64,000 bases of DNA from Epiperipatus broadwayi (GCA_028023455.1 JAQFVV010006208.1:9718963-9782962); one strand, 5' to 3'. Positions 11,223-23,619 are shown, counted from the first letter of the stretch. Numbers and translations: made by a program. Notes: generated by a model from the sequence alone, not told the origin.

Positions 11223-11651
11223 AATTATTGTGCTAGTATGAGATAGTGATCATGTGATGTTTAGTGGTTTATTAGATTATTGTTATATGATAGGATTGAG
11301 ATGAGATAAACACTAATAAAGTCCAAAAAATTTGAAGATAGATAACATCAGTGCAATGATTGTTCACCCTCCCATAAAGTATTTAAAGCATATAGAAATC
11401 AAACACTATCTTGTGTGAGAATAGTATACTGAAAATTATCAAGCTATCCACATAGTCATGGAAGTTCAGTTATTGATATCTCTAGCTGACCATAAAAGTA
11501 AACAATTTTAACAAAATACATGCCTATTGGGGAAAGGCCATCTAATCTGATTTTTTATTCTTCCATGTTAAAACATATTTGTAATTTTTTTATGTAATGG
11601 TTGGTGAATAGACTATATATTATGAAACTTTTTAATATTTCTATATAAAAC

Positions 11652-12072
11652 ATGCAAAATTCACTATACGTATTGCCACACACAGCAAGCTAGAGTAATC
11701 AATGGATTCCAGAAGGCTTCTGCACAAAATCCCCATCTAGTGTTTTCAGTTTAAGACTCATAGTTTTGTAGTTAAGTGGAGATAAAAGATGGTTGCTGGA
11801 GTGTTGCATTAGACACTATGATCTAGGTGCAATGCTCTCAGATCCAAAGCTCCTCACTGACAAAGGCCACAGCCAGAAACTGGTCTGGGGATATTGGATG
11901 AGTAGGCACTCTAATGCAACTCTCCAGCAACCACCTTTTATCTCCACTTAACTACAAAACTACGAGTCTTAAACTGAAAACACTAGATGGGGATTTTGTG
12001 CACAAGCCTTCTGGCATCCATTGATTACTCTAGCTTGCTGTGTGTGGCAATACGTATAGTGAATTTTGCCTG
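11652..12072. repeat. P1 palindromic element, larger version
   Basis: CACTATACGTATTGCCACAC at the left mirrors GTGTGGCAATACGTATAGTG at the right. Both arms contain AATCAATGGAT, AGTCTTAAACTGAAAACACT and TCCACTTAACTACAAAACTA or their complements. A hairpin several hundred bases long is predicted. Confidence 0.75.
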
Positions 12073-12339
12073 ATTTAACAACAGTTGTACACAAGCATAA
12101 GAGGTGGTAGTTGTGTGATGTTTATCTTTCTATATAGTTTGTATAGTTACTATATAGTTTGCCAGGTATTATAATTTAGCAAAATGTGAATTTGCTAAGA
12201 GACATAAAAATCTGCTATTAAAATTTACTTTGTGTAAGATAAGTAATTTATTTTATTCAATAAATATTTTTTATATTTGTTTTATATATATGCATCAAAT
12301 GCATACACATACATGTATATTTTTATATAAGTAAAATTA

Positions 12340-12672
12340 CTTAAACAGAAGTCAATCTCCGATATTGCGCTATTCCTTAAATATAAATCTCCGCACATTC
12401 TCCCACCGGTAAGAATTTAAAAAACTTAAGTGAATCACTTAAGTTTAGAATATACATGAGTTAAAATAGATTTGTACAATTGAATATTTGATTATAACAT
12501 CAGGCATGCAATAGACTCAAGCCCTGATTTAAGCATGGTCTGTAAGAGTTGATGTATATAGAATGTATGCTCTAAACTTAAGTGATTCACTCATTTTAAA
12601 TTCTTACTGGCAGGAGAGTGTGCAGAGATTTATAATATTTAAGAAATAGTGCATTATCGAAGATTAACTTCC
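12340..12672. repeat. P6 palindromic foldback element
   Basis: The left arm AAACAGAAGTCAATCTCCGA, AAATCTCCGCACATTCTCCC and AACTTAAGTGAATCACTTAA faces the right arm AAACTTAAGTGATTCACTCA, GAGAGTGTGCAGAGATTTAT and AACTTCCGTTTGAATAA. Seen once in the window. Confidence 0.7.
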
Positions 12673-13126
12673 GTTTGAATAATTTCAATTTTCAGTGCTT
12701 TATAATAATAGGTTTATATAAGTAGAACAGTTTTCAAATAGATCACAAAAGACGAATAACAAAAAAGTATTACTGACTTACCAGGACAATGATCTAAAAA
12801 TCAAATCTAAGTAAAACTAAAATATATATATATAGTAGCTGAAAGTTTCAAAGCAAGCTTTGATGAACTGGAATATACTTAGTCCAGTTATTTATTCAAT
12901 AAATAAATAAAACATTGAATAAATTATTTTTGGAATTTATAAAATGTTCAAAAACTTGGAGAATTAGACTTGGAACCACAATTCAATGGCCATGAGCTTT
13001 CAGTCCAAGACTCAATAACCCATATTAGTCAATTATTAAAATAATAAGCTATTTTTAGACAGAAAGTAAAATAGGAAAGAGAAAATAAATTCTCAAAAAC
13101 TAGCAATAGGTATTATCTTTATACAT

Positions 13127-13345
13127 TGAGGCAAAACTCTCCATACAGCAGTGCCACTCAGTGCAAGCCAGAGTAATAAATGGATACAGGAAGTTTTGTG
13201 CATAAAATTCCTACCTAGTGTCTACTTAACATCACATGATCACCATTCTTTATAGGGATTTTATGCACAATCCTTCCTGCATCCATTGAATACTCTGGCT
13301 TGTACTGAGTGGCGCTACTGTACATAGAGTTTTGCCTCTGTGTTA
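13127..13345. repeat. P1 palindromic element, short version
   Basis: GAGGCAAAACTCTCCATACA (13127) and TGTACATAGAGTTTTGCCTC (about 13319) are the terminal arms. The interior includes GTGCAAGCCAGAGTAATAAA and its complement. The ATCATGTGATGTTTAGTGG end motif lies at 13375. Confidence 0.7.
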
Positions 13346-14079
13346 AACAGCTTGTGTAAGCGTAAAGAATGGTAATCATGTGATGTTTAGTGGTTTATTA
13401 TCTTTATATGTACTGCTTTCTGTAAAGATGGTAGATTGTTCCTTGTCCTGTAATTGGTTATCTGTTGTTTTTTAAAAATCTATAATTTAGCATGATTTGG
13501 TTATCTGTCAGCATCACCCAAAATCAAAAACGATTTCCTTTTTTATATTTTTTTTATCAAAGAATGTTGTCTCCACAATAATTCATGGAACAGTTTTATT
13601 GGCAGATTGTTTCAGGGTGTTATTTTTTTAGTTTCAGCATGTAACTTAAAGTATTTCTAAAATATCGTTTTATTAATCTATGGTAAATTTCTCAAAAATC
13701 CAAACAATTTTTGAGCAACTACAAGACAAAGAGAACATAATAATTTTACTCTTTGATCGATCAGATCTCTCCTTTCCTATACACATTTTTTCGGTTAAGA
13801 GCCATATCAAACTTGTCTTTGCACCACTTTTACTATCAACTTAACTACATAGGCCTATATGTGGATTTCTTATATTTATATATTTTATATATGTCATATA
13901 GTCAATTTAGTCTCATATCCATTTATTTCTCTTCATCACTATATAGAATTTTTTCTCTGTTTTCATGTTATATTTTACAAATTAAAATTGTTGATATATA
14001 TTGATTAAAACAATATAACTTTATCTTTCTTATTGCATTGCCAACTCTGTATAATATTAATATCATTTATGTTCTTTAT
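13346..14079. other. Intron sequence, AT-rich
   Basis: Nothing coding or RNA-like was recognised. The 83-codon open stretch at 13753-14004 is AT-rich and hydrophobic by composition and shows no homology that I recognise. Confidence 0.4.
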
Positions 14080-14345
14080 TACTTTTTACAATGCTTTTTA
14101 CAACCCAATATTGACGGTTTTGATTGCCCCAGCAATCTTCTTCAAAACTTCTACGTATAAGTTCTGAAGAAGATTGCTGAGGCAATCGAAACTGTCAATA
14201 GTTCATTTATAAAAAATATTGATGATTGCCCCAGTAATCTTCTCCAGAACTTATACGTAGAAGTTTTGAAGAAGATTGCTGGGGCAATCAAAACCGTCAA
14301 TATTGGGTTGTAAAAAACATTGTAAAAAGTAATAAAGAGCATAAA
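14080..14345. repeat. P4 palindromic element, copy 1
   Basis: TTGATTGCCCCAGCAATCTT and CTTCTACGTATAAGTTCTGA are mirrored by AACTTATACGTAGAAGTTTT and AGATTGCTGGGGCAATCAA, flanked by TACTTTTTACAATGC / GCATTGTAAAAAGTAATAAA arms. It ends about 200 bp before the zinc-finger exon. Copies are at 36.66, 40.85 and 41.24 kb. Confidence 0.8.
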
Positions 14346-14539
14346 TGATTTATAATATTATATTGATTAAAATATATAAGTACAAAATACATTATAGAAT
14401 TTAAATCTGTGTATATTTGTTACCTTTTTTAAGTTATAATCAAGCCACCTGTGTTAGTACTGATGTTATTTCATAATATTTTTTTTACGAAATATGTTTA
14501 AATAAACAAATTTATTTAATAATTTGTTTTTTTTTCTAG

Positions 14540-15687
14540 GCGATCAACGCTATGTATGTGACCGCTGTTGGAAAGTATTTCGACACCCCAATCCTTTAAA
14601 AGCCCACCTAACATTTCATTGTCCAAACAATGATTTAAAACAAAGCAAGCCCTTAATTCTTCCTACTTCATTTTCTTTAAACTTGTCAAATCCACCGCAA
14701 AACTCATTTTATTCTAACAACAATTCTTTGCCTTCTTCTAGTACTGATATTCGAACCAAATGTATTTGCAAAACTGGAAATACAATTTCTTCCTCACCTG
14801 AATGGCAATCAAATATTAATTTAAGTGTCAATAAAATATCCGCTTTTAGGCCACATACAAAAACTTGTACATCAAAATCTGTTTACGAGATAAATTGTGA
14901 GCCTAAGATGAAGGAAGATATCTCAACATCACCTACATCTACCAGTGGAATTTATGATGTATTATCGACTCCCATAATTCCATCTGTGATCAGGCTTCCA
15001 GCAGATCACACTATTTTAAAATATAGATATTGTACAAACTTACATTCCAGTCCAAGGCATTATATTCAGGTTGGTTCTAACCTCAGGCCACAAAATGGCT
15101 CTCAATATTTTGGACATTATTATGTAGATCCTATACCTTCTTCATTAGAATATTTTCCAAATTCCTCCGAAACATCGAGGTTTCACTCTCCAGAAAAATT
15201 TTCTACAGCTTTATCTGTTAATGATGAACATTATATGGCCCCTGCGCAAAGCACTTCTCAATGTGGGCCTTTGACTCATAATAACTCAGATGATGAACGA
15301 GTAGATTCTAACTCAGAATCAGTTTCTTCTAGCCCATCAAGAAAAGGACATCTATGTGTTTACTGTGGCAAATGGTACTCTAGAAAATATGGACTGAAGA
15401 TTCATTTAAGAACTCATACAGGTTACAAGCCTTTAAAATGCAAAGTATGTTTCCGCCCTTTTGGAGATCCAAGTAATTTAAACAAGCATATCCGTTTACA
15501 CGCAGAAGGTGATACTCCGTACCGATGTGATTACTGTGGGAAAGTGTTGGTAAGAAGGCGAGATTTAGAAAGGCATATAAAGTCCCGGCATCCAAATGAA
15601 GCTGAAAAGTTATCAGAAAATAAAAACATTGATATTTCCATAACTGCGTTAGAAAAACTCGAAACTGAGAGTTCAGCATCTAGTTAA
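14540..15687 (+). CDS. PRDM13: PRDM13-like gene, terminal coding exon with four C2H2 zinc fingers
   Basis: The acceptor TTTTTTTTCTAG ends at 14539. The frame supplied by the upstream exon (one base plus two) gives G-DQRYVC, and 381 residues follow to the TAA at 15685-15687. Finger 1 spans 14551-14622 (C-x2-C-x12-H-x3-H). A long Ser/Asn/Pro-rich linker of about 240 residues follows. Three clustered fingers close the protein at 15349-15417, 15433-15501 and 15520-15591; the last has H-x4-H. The strings RKYGLKIHLRTHTGY, FGDPSNLNKHIRLH and VLVRRRDLERHIKSRH are characteristic of the PRDM13 C-terminal finger block, and the one-plus-three finger layout is that of PRDM13. A short acidic/Ser tail follows. 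The upstream in-frame ATG at 14524 lies in the polypyrimidine tract and is not a start. Expected role: sequence-specific DNA binding and repression in neural development (family knowledge). No break is seen. Confidence 0.93.
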
Positions 15688-15904
15688 TAGAAAATTATAT
15701 TTATTAAAAATCACTTTTATATTTTTATATAATTTTATTAGCTGTCTTTATTGAGATAGCCTTTTATATATATTATGTATATAAGAATATATATTTACAG
15801 TATTACCTATTAAAATAGTTTTAACAAAACTAAATATTGTTATATCAAAGATTGAAATGTATTTTTTTTTTTAATATAGTTTTAAGAGAACATAGACTTT
15901 TAAA
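15688..15904 (+). other. Probable 3' UTR of the PRDM13-like gene
   Basis: AT-rich sequence directly follows the TAA stop. An ATTAAA hexamer at about 15703, close to the stop, and further TATTAAAA motifs near 15808 are possible poly(A) signals. There is no clear canonical AATAAA with a downstream GT-rich element, so the true end is not determined. Family H repeat sequence begins at about 15905. Confidence 0.4.
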
Positions 15905-16040
15905 CTTCCTTCAGCTATCCTCTCATCTTATATAACCAATATATACGACCACATACATGTGAATAAGATGGGTGATCATGTGTAGTGAATATATAAGATG
16001 AAGATAGTCGAATGAAGCATAAAAGTTTGAGTTCAAATCC
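15905..16040. repeat. Family H fragments, inverted junction
   Basis: The first half (15910-15960) reads as the - strand tRNA-like section (CCAATATATACGACCACATA). The second (15961-16040) reads + with AGTTTGAGTTCAAATCCCTC. The pair is an inversion of the family H 3' portion. Confidence 0.5.
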
Positions 16041-16149
16041 CTCTAATTACTTCTTAAAGTTCAGTATTTACAATATACTAGTATTGATTTATTACAGATT
16101 TAGCCTGAATTCTGCCCATCCCTTTATATATTTAAAACGATGTGTTAAG

Positions 16150-16455
16150 GTCATATATTTGAGAGGTCAGAGTAACTTAAGGTCAATATGGGTATGACAA
16201 CAATATTGGCATCAACAAAAGTTTGACCCTTCTATTATCAGATTTTCACTAGTAGGAATGGTTGAAAAGTTGGAGAGTGGAGAAGATTGAAGTCTGTCCA
16301 TTATTGTTTGGAGATCTGCTATCTTAATATAAACTTAATACTAATTATATATGTGTGGGGGAGGTAATGATCTGGACCAACTGATGAGTGTTAGTTCAGC
16401 ATAAAATATGGATATTTTAGATCGTTTATCTTATTCACATGTGTATGGTTATGAA
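16150..16455 (+). repeat. Family H unit with a decayed hammerhead
   Basis: GAGAGGTCAGAGTAACTTAA starts the unit. CTGATGA is intact at 16381-16387, but stem II is eroded (GTGTTAGTTCAGCAT) and GAAA reads AAAA. Stem III is TATGGATA-like. An inactive relic. Confidence 0.7.
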
Positions 16456-17395
16456 TATTACTAATTGATAATTCACCCCACAAAACCAACAAAAAAAAAA
16501 AAAAAAAAAAACACCACCCAATAGTCAAACAAAAATTGGGGGGGGGGAAGATAGGTTTTTAACCTTTCCCTTGATTTTACACAAAGGACTATGGAGAGTT
16601 TTTTTTTTTAATTGATAATTCCCTTGAAGTTAAATAACTTTTTATTGGGGTTTATTGTTGAGTAAAATCAGGTCTTCTTTTACTTCAAACCCAAGTTGTT
16701 AAATGGATTTAAACCCAAAAAGCTGTTTTATATAAGTATGAGAATGTGAAAGATTAATATTTTTCTTGACATTATGCAAATAGTATTTTAAACTTCTCCA
16801 GAAAGTTGTATATGTTGAATTAAATATTTTTCATGGATTGTCAAGCGACAGTCAAGAATTACTATGATACAATACGTTACATTTGATCACATCGAAGTTT
16901 TTTTCTCCTTTGATTGTTTTTTTTTCTTTTTAGACAATACTGACATTTTTTCTTCTCATACACTTAAAAGATAATTCAATGAGGGGGGCTTTGACTACTG
17001 GATTATATGTAATCTCTGCATAAAATCATACGAGAAAAACACTAGAGAAAATAGCACTATTGTGTATGGTTTTCACAAAAAAGGGTAACAAACGAATCCA
17101 ACTCATTAAGAAGGGTTTTTGATGCATCAATGGAAAACCCAATATTTAGCATTTTACATATTTTTAACTAATGCAGCAAATTTGAATAAGAATCAGTAAA
17201 CCATTCTACTATTCTTCTCCAGAGCCAATAAACTTGGTTAATCAATTGACACTAGATGGCAGTGCTTGCCAATAACTACAAAATTGTTGATATCATCATT
17301 AATAAGGAACATTCAGTTTACACATACATAAAAGCTAGTAGTCTGAATTTCAAACACTATGATTTTGGATCCAAGCCAATATTTTTAGAGTTGTT
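16456..17395. other. Intergenic sequence with homopolymer runs
   Basis: 21 consecutive A (16491-16511) and 10 consecutive G (16538-16547) lie within 60 bp. The rest is AT-rich without a recognised feature. The short open stretch at 17256-17447 runs into the P1 repeat and is not a credible gene. Confidence 0.4.
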
Positions 17396-17396
17396 A

Positions 17397-18127
17397 AAAC
17401 AGGCAAAACTCACTATACGTATTGCCACACACAGCAAGCTACAGTAATCAATGGATGCCAGAAGGCTTGTGCATAAAATCCCCATCTAGTGTCATCCAAT
17501 ATCCCCAGACTAGTTTCTGGCTTGTGGCCTTCGTCAGTGAGGAGCCTTGGATCTGAGAGCACTCCATCTAGATCTTAGGATCTAATGCAACCCTCCAGCA
17601 GCCACCTTTTATCTCCATTTAACTACAAAACTATGAGTCTTAAACTGAAAATACCTTAATGTTTTCAATCCAAGCCCATTAGCCTATGTAGTCATACACA
17701 AGCATAAGAGATGGTGGTCATGTGATGTTTATTGGCTTAAAACCAATCCTGCCAAATAAGATAGTGGTGGCTATGGTTATTAAAAAACCAAAGACACCAA
17801 AATGTATGGGTACTGAACTGGGTTCAGACCCATATGACTATATAAGCTAATAGGCTTGGATTAAAAACATTAAGGTGTTTTCAGTTTAAGACTCATAAAA
17901 TGGAGATAAAAGGTGGCTGCTGGAGGGTTGCATTAGATCTTAAGAGATCTAGGTGCAGTGCTCTCAGGTCCAAGGCTCCTCATTGGCGAAGGCCACAAGC
18001 CAGAAACTAGTCTGAGAATATTGGATGAGTAGGCACTAGATGGGGATTTTATGCACAAGCCTTCTGCATCAATTGATTACTCTAGCTTGCTGTGTGTGGC
18101 AATACGTATAGTGAGTTTTGCCTGTTT
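17397..18127. repeat. P1 palindromic element with a long loop
   Basis: CAGGCAAAACTCACTATACG at the left and TATAGTGAGTTTTGCCTGTT at the right are the outer arms, and both P1 inner arms are complete. The centre holds a further inverted pair built on CAAGCCCATTAGCCTATGTA / CTAATAGGCTTGGATT, plus a segment (ACACCAAAATGTATGGGTAC) shared with the 56-57 kb cluster. Confidence 0.75.
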
Positions 18128-18599
18128 CATATAGTTTTAACATGAAGTCAATTAATATGTATTTTAGTATTCTCGGTTATATAGCTATGCTAGGCATCTT
18201 TGATTTTTTACAACTACAATATAAATCAAACAAAGCATTTCCTGTCTTTGTATTTACAATAAATGAGTCTAGAGCAAAAGAACTTTTAATACAGAAGTAC
18301 TGAAAGGATCATGTGATGTTTTGGTTTGTAAATATAAAAGTTGTAAATAAAATTGCGAGCCTGTTAAAAAGGACTACAATTTTCAGCTTTGAGTATGCTT
18401 TTTAAAACAAAGAAAAAAATAATAATTCTGTTTTCTATATGAGAATCACAAAATATCAAAACTGCTTCCATTGTATCATCTTTCCATACCTGTGTTGTTA
18501 TATTATTTTGATCATTTTTACAGTATTTATTGTTTACAATATTGTACTAAAAACCTATTACATTTAATTACTCAAACTTGCAATAGATGGCTCTTAAGT

Positions 18600-21500
18600 A
18601 AATGAAGTGAAATATTTAAAATATTGTTAAATGTCAAGAACATTTGTGGTTTAAAATAAGATTGGGTAGACAAGAATGGATGGTGGCTATAATTTATATA
18701 GCTACTGGAGATATTCAAACTATAATGGAGTGGAACAGTAACATATATGAATGTCTAGTTAAGGATGTACAGAATTTTAAAGAAAAGGGAAAGAGAATAA
18801 TGGTTATAGGGGATATGAATGGACATATTGAAGAAAGTGATGATGGAGATAATAAAAATGGTCGGCTTTTGAAGAAATTTTGTCAGAGCGTGAATTTGAG
18901 CATTGAAAATTTATGAAATATTTATGAGGGACAGTACACATGGTGTAGAAATAATATATTTCACACAATAGATTATGTATTGGTAGAGAAAGAGGGAATG
19001 AATAAAATACGGAAAATTAAAGTGTTTGATAATGAAGTATGTACTAGAGATCATAACTTTATTGTAATTGAAATGGTTAGTAATGTGATGGAGAATAGAA
19101 ATAAAAGTAGAAATAATAGTGAAAAATGTGGATGGAGAGTGAATGATAAAAATAAGTTGGAAGAATATAAAATACAAGTTGAAGAAATCATGGGTTGGTT
19201 GGTGATGAGTATAAGGACTGGTGTGATGAAATAGAAAAAGTGGCAAATAGGTTTTAAGTAAGAATATTCATAATAATAAAAGTAATAAAAAAATGAGAAT
19301 TAGTAAAAGTGTAAAAGAAAGGAAAATAGCCTGCAGAGAATATAAGCGTGCTATTAAGAACAAGGAAAGTGAAAAAGATATTAATACTAAATGGGAAAAG
19401 TACTTAGAAAAGAAGAAATTGGCTAAAATAGATAATTATAGAGAGAGAATGAAATTGAATAGCAAATTGTTGGAGGATATTAATAAAAATGGAAGAGATG
19501 GGATAAAAAATTTTGGAATTACCTTAAAAGGAGAAATATAGGGGAGAGATAGTATTACTAGATGATGAGGGAATAGAGTATAGCTCTAGAGAAGACTTAG
19601 AGAGAATCTTAAATAGATATGTAATGGATATAGAAAAGATATTAGATGTGGACAGAATGATAGAAAACATGAAAACATATAGTAATGGAAATATTAGGTT
19701 TACAAAAAATGAACTGAATAAGGTAGGGAAGAAATTGAAAAGTGGAAAGTCAAGTGGGCAGCAGAGATGGAGTTTTTCCGGGTAATTGGAGTAATAAAAC
19801 AAGAGTAAGATTTTTATTTAAAGGAAAGGATAAGGATCATAGAAAGTTAAACAATTATAGACTGATAGCAGTAACATCAGTTTTATATAAAGTTTTCACA
19901 TATATGGTCACTGGAAGAGTTGCAAAATGGATGGAAGGGAATAATGTAGTGGCAGAAATGCAAGGAGGTTTTAGATCAGATAGATGTATAGGAGATAGTT
20001 TATTTGTAGTTACACAATTTATGGATATGAGTAGGAATTCACGTAGACAGTTATATATGAGTTTTATAGATATAGAGAAGTCATATGATAGAGTAAATGG
20101 AAATAGATTATGGGTAAGTTTAGCAAATTTGGGAATGGATGAAGCTTTAGTGGATATTATTAAAAAATTATATGAAAATAATTACTATACATATCAATTA
20201 GGGAAAATAGAATCAGTTAAAGTTAAAAATGGGGTGGGACTAAGGCAAGGATGCTCTATGACATCTATTTTGTTTTTGTTATATTTGAGTGAAATGGAGA
20301 GAGCAATAGAAAGATTAGGAAGAGGGATAGAGATACCGTTAATGGGTGGCAAAGGAGTATATACTTTGTCAGATCTTTTTTGCAGGTGGTGTCTTCATGT
20401 GCAGAAAGAAGAGAAGATATGGAAGTTATGCTGAGGACATGTGCAAGGCTGGGTAAAGAGATGGGGATTAAATTTAATGAAGAAAAATCAAATATAATGA
20501 TGGTTAATACTGGGGAAAGAGAAGATGTAGAAATTTTATTGGGGATATAAAGTTAAGTGTGGTGAATGGATATTGTTATTTTGCTTGGATGAATGGGAGA
20601 AAAAAATGATAAATGAAGCAAAGAAAAGAAAGGGATTGATAAAGAAATTAACAGTGTTTTCATATAATAAATATGATGTGGCTAGAATTGTATGGAAGGG
20701 AGTTGCAGTAGCAGGGTTAACATATGGTAATGATGTGTTATGTGTTAGTAAAGGGGTATTAGATTATTTAGAAAAAGTACAAAGGGAAGTAGGAAGACAT
20801 GCATTTGATGCAGATGTTTGAACAGCTGGGGAGGCAATTCAAGGAGAAATGGGATGGCCAAGTTTTTATATGAGCAATGCAAAAAGTAAAATGAAAATGT
20901 TTAGTAGGTTGCAGTTTATGGATAATAAAAGAATATCTAAAATAGTATTTAATTGTGTTATAAGTAAAGGGCAGACAACAAGATGGGTGAGAAAGGTAAT
21001 GCAGTATGCAAAAGATTTGGATAAAGAATTTATATTTGTATACTTGTACAAAAATTGGAATGATTGTGTTAGTAGGATTGTTGAGTGTTATAGTGGTAAG
21101 AAATGGGATAAAAGAATAGATGCATTAATAAAGAATAGGGAGTAAGAGAGATGGAAAACTAATATGGAGAGTAAAAAGAGTTTAAATATATATAGAAGTA
21201 AACAAAATATTGGGTGTAAGTTAAGTAGTTTATTATTTAAGGCTTGAACAGGATCTTTAGCAACAAGAGAATATACACGTAAATGGAAAAATATGGGTGA
21301 TTTAGTCTGAAAATTGTGTAAGGAAGGCATAGAAAATATTAGGTATTTGTTAAATGAATGAAAATGCTTGAAAGCAGAAAGGGTACAAATAATGAAGTTA
21401 TAGAAGAATAAGTATGAACAAAGTGATTATACAGAGTGTGGGTTATTGTTTTTTATGCTGGGTTTGGGAAAGATAAGGGGGATTTAGATATAAAGTCCAT

Positions 21501-21665
21501 AGAGTTGACAAAGATTATGTTGTGGAAATGGGATGGAGCAGATTATGGAAAAACTTAGGGTAGGGAATGGAAAGGGGAAGTAAAGTAGCTAACAGATTTT
21601 TCTGTGCATAGTTGTTGAGAGATTCCTGACTCGGTTTAAGAAGTCACAGTGTATCACATCACATA
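18600..21665 (+). mobile_element. Decayed LINE (APE endonuclease + reverse transcriptase)
   Basis: The 5' portion reads WMVAIIYIATGD, then MVIGDMNGHIEES (APE GDxN motif), then FHTIDYVLVEKE and RDHNFIVIEMV (the C-terminal APE IDYxL and DH motifs). The RT follows: RKLNNYRLIAVTSVLYK, AEMQGGFRSDRCIGDS, LYMSFIDIEKSYDRVNGNRL and VGLRQGCSMTSILF. The catalytic (F/Y)ADD region is frameshifted (YTLSDLF). A degraded C-terminal knuckle with REYTRKWKNMGDLV follows, and the element ends near GTATCACATCACA. At least six frame breaks make it non-functional. It is a full-domain LINE; clade placement (CR1/L2-like or other) is not settled. The 2.4-3.1 kb copy is the same family. Confidence 0.88.
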
Positions 21666-22712
21666 TAAATCCTAATAAAAATTAATTATTGCTAAATAAT
21701 TTTATACAAAGTGTTTATAATGCTGAAATTAATTACTTTGAAATATAGTATTTTTTATTTCTATAGCAAATTTTAATTTATGTGCACAATCGATTTCAAA
21801 AATTCATGTTAAAATATTACAATTAAAATAATATACCTAGTTTAACTATTCTTCATATTTCGATTATTCTTTATTGGCTTTTATCAGGTCAGAAGTCTAC
21901 CAAATAAAGATTAAAAATTTGCATAATTTATATTCATCTGTTATTTGTAGTATACATTATATAAAACATGGTTTTGTAGTATAAATTATATAATACATGG
22001 TGACGCACTATATACTATATGATGAACACTGCAAAAATCATTTAAGGATTTTTTTTTTTTATTTAATATATAAACATTATCTAATTATTTTAATAAAAAG
22101 ATGAAAACATTAGACATACATTTATTTATTTATTTTGAGATCTCCCTATACCGTCATCATTACATCTGATTGGTTGTCATATAAGCTTTCTTAAAGCGCA
22201 TGCGAGAAGGTTTCAGTCTTTCACTTTAAATACATTTACAAAAAAATAAAATCTAATATTTACTAAAAGCATTATATACAATATTGTATAACGAAGTGGA
22301 TTTCTATATAAGTCTAAAAACAAATAGAAACATTACAATGTACAATAATAATAAAAAGAAGAAACCTTTTTAAGAAACAGATATTTTCAGCGATTACAGC
22401 TTATCCTGAAATTACTATGGATAATGTCGGTTATTTGGCCTTCATGAAATAATAATTTATTTTATTTATTTATTAAACTATATATATAACAAAATAATTC
22501 CAAATAAGCAGAACATATGTGAGAAGTTATTCATAAGAGTCATTATATTAATTACAAAATTTTTTAAATATATACATTAATTATCTAAAATAATAATAAT
22601 TACTAATTATGTGGATATTACAAAAGTTCCAGAGATATTATGATCAAAAATTAATGAAATTAAAATGACAGTTAAAAATGGAAAAGTTATTACAAGTGTC
22701 TCTATTTATTTA
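21666..22712. other. AT-rich intergenic sequence
   Basis: Mostly featureless. At 22130-22240 there is half of a palindromic element related to 53.9-54.2 kb (CATTACATCTGATTGGTTGT, AAAGCGCATGC). Nothing coding was recognised. Confidence 0.45.
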
Positions 22713-22714
22713 AG

Positions 22715-23130
22715 GGGATTATGTTCTGCACGAGGGGTCAGAGTGACTTATGGTTAACATGGGCATACGAAAATGTCAGCCTCAGGGTGGCCTTTGAGCG
22801 TTTCATCTTCAGATTTTCAATTGGATGGACGGTTGAAGAGTTGGAGGGTGGAGTAGAGTGAAGCCTGTTCATTAAAGTATGAAAATTGGCTATTTTAATA
22901 TATCTAAACAATTATTGCATATATGTGTGGAGATGATAATCTGGACCAACTGATGAATGTTAGTTTAGCACGAAATATGCATATTGGTGATTATTTATCT
23001 TTTTGACATATATGTGTTCAAGTGTATCAGTAATATGAGATAGAGTGGAGAGTTGTGGGTCAAGTGAAAGTCTGTGCTTATATACCCTATATATTACATA
23101 TGTTGATACAGGTATTTAATAAGACTATTT
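22715..23130 (+). repeat. Family H unit, near complete, with a hammerhead
   Basis: Runs from CACGAGGGGTCAGAGTGACT through the ribozyme (22931-23000) to the tRNA-like tail (GTGTATCAGTAATATGAGAT, GTGAAAGTCTGTGCTTATAT) and the GATACAGGTATTTAATAAGA end. It belongs to the same subfamily as 47.0-47.6 kb. Confidence 0.8.
22931..23000 (+). ncRNA. Hammerhead ribozyme, type I, core intact
   Basis: CUGAUGA at 22950-22956; stem II AUGUU-AGUUU-AGCAC (one A-C mismatch next to the core); GAAA at 22972-22975; minimal stem III; predicted cleavage after A22983. The 3' strand UUGGU (22984-22988) pairs with ACCAA (22945-22949), and the outer stem I pairs across a one-sided UGG loop. All conserved core bases are present. 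Confidence 0.7.
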
Positions 23131-23619
23131 CAATCACTACAAGAATCTCTCCTAATATCTCAACATGAAGATTTCATCATTCTACAACTAATGATATACA
23201 AATTAGATGGATTAATCTATTGTTTAACGGTCACTGGAAGGTATCTTAACGTATCCGCACTACAAGGGCGCCATCTAGGCATTTGAACCTAGAAAAATTT
23301 ATATAGTAGGCAGATACGTAAGGTAAGATTCAAAAAAAATTTTTATATATATTATTCTGACCGTTTGCCCAATGTCACTAGCTCATAGAGTAGCAGAGAT
23401 TTAAACATTTTTATAAATTTTAATAGATTTATATTCTCAAAATATATATTAAATATTTAGAACAATGAAATAAAAGAAGCCACTGCCAGTAATTAACACA
23501 CAAATAGATTTTATTAACGCACATTTAAAATTGAGAAATAAATTTTTAGATTTTAACATTAATTTTTTTAAATTTAAATTACTATTTTAAATAGACCACA
23601 CAGATGGATATTTAAATTA
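23131..23619. other. AT-rich sequence
   Basis: No gene or known repeat was recognised. Around 23215-23320 there is a more complex stretch with GGGCGCCATCTAGGCATTTG. Function unknown. Confidence 0.35.

Larger units (their letters stand above)
5770..14539 (+). other. PRDM13-like intron (8.77 kb), phase 1
   Basis: The donor GTATTG and acceptor TTTCTAG bound this interval, and the reading frame is preserved across it. It is filled with a degenerate minisatellite (6.26-6.96 kb), family H pieces (7.37 and 8.04 kb), a Penelope-type terminal repeat split by a palindrome (8.5-9.4 kb), P1 palindromes (10.9, 11.65 and 13.1 kb), palindrome P6 (12.3 kb) and palindrome P4 (14.1 kb). Between them is plain AT-rich sequence. 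At 9471-9530 a CACAG precedes a short open stretch (VYDHLSGKLKSIGLKYILER), and 9960-10180 shows similar coding-like but interrupted text. Both look like decayed retroelement or pseudogene sequence and I did not call them as exons. Confidence 0.75.

Noticed and set aside
14524-14539. ATG upstream of the zinc-finger exon as a translation start
   Set aside because: It lies in the polypyrimidine tract before a good AG, and the exon phase fits the PR-domain exon; it is intronic.
15380-15679. 99-codon open frame opposite the PRDM13 zinc fingers
   Set aside because: It is a shadow of the finger-coding strand with no independent support.
18644-21145. Chain of host genes encoding endonuclease/RT-like proteins
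   Set aside because: Consecutive frames belong to one frameshifted LINE with APE and RT motifs in the usual order; a second truncated copy lies at 2.4 kb.
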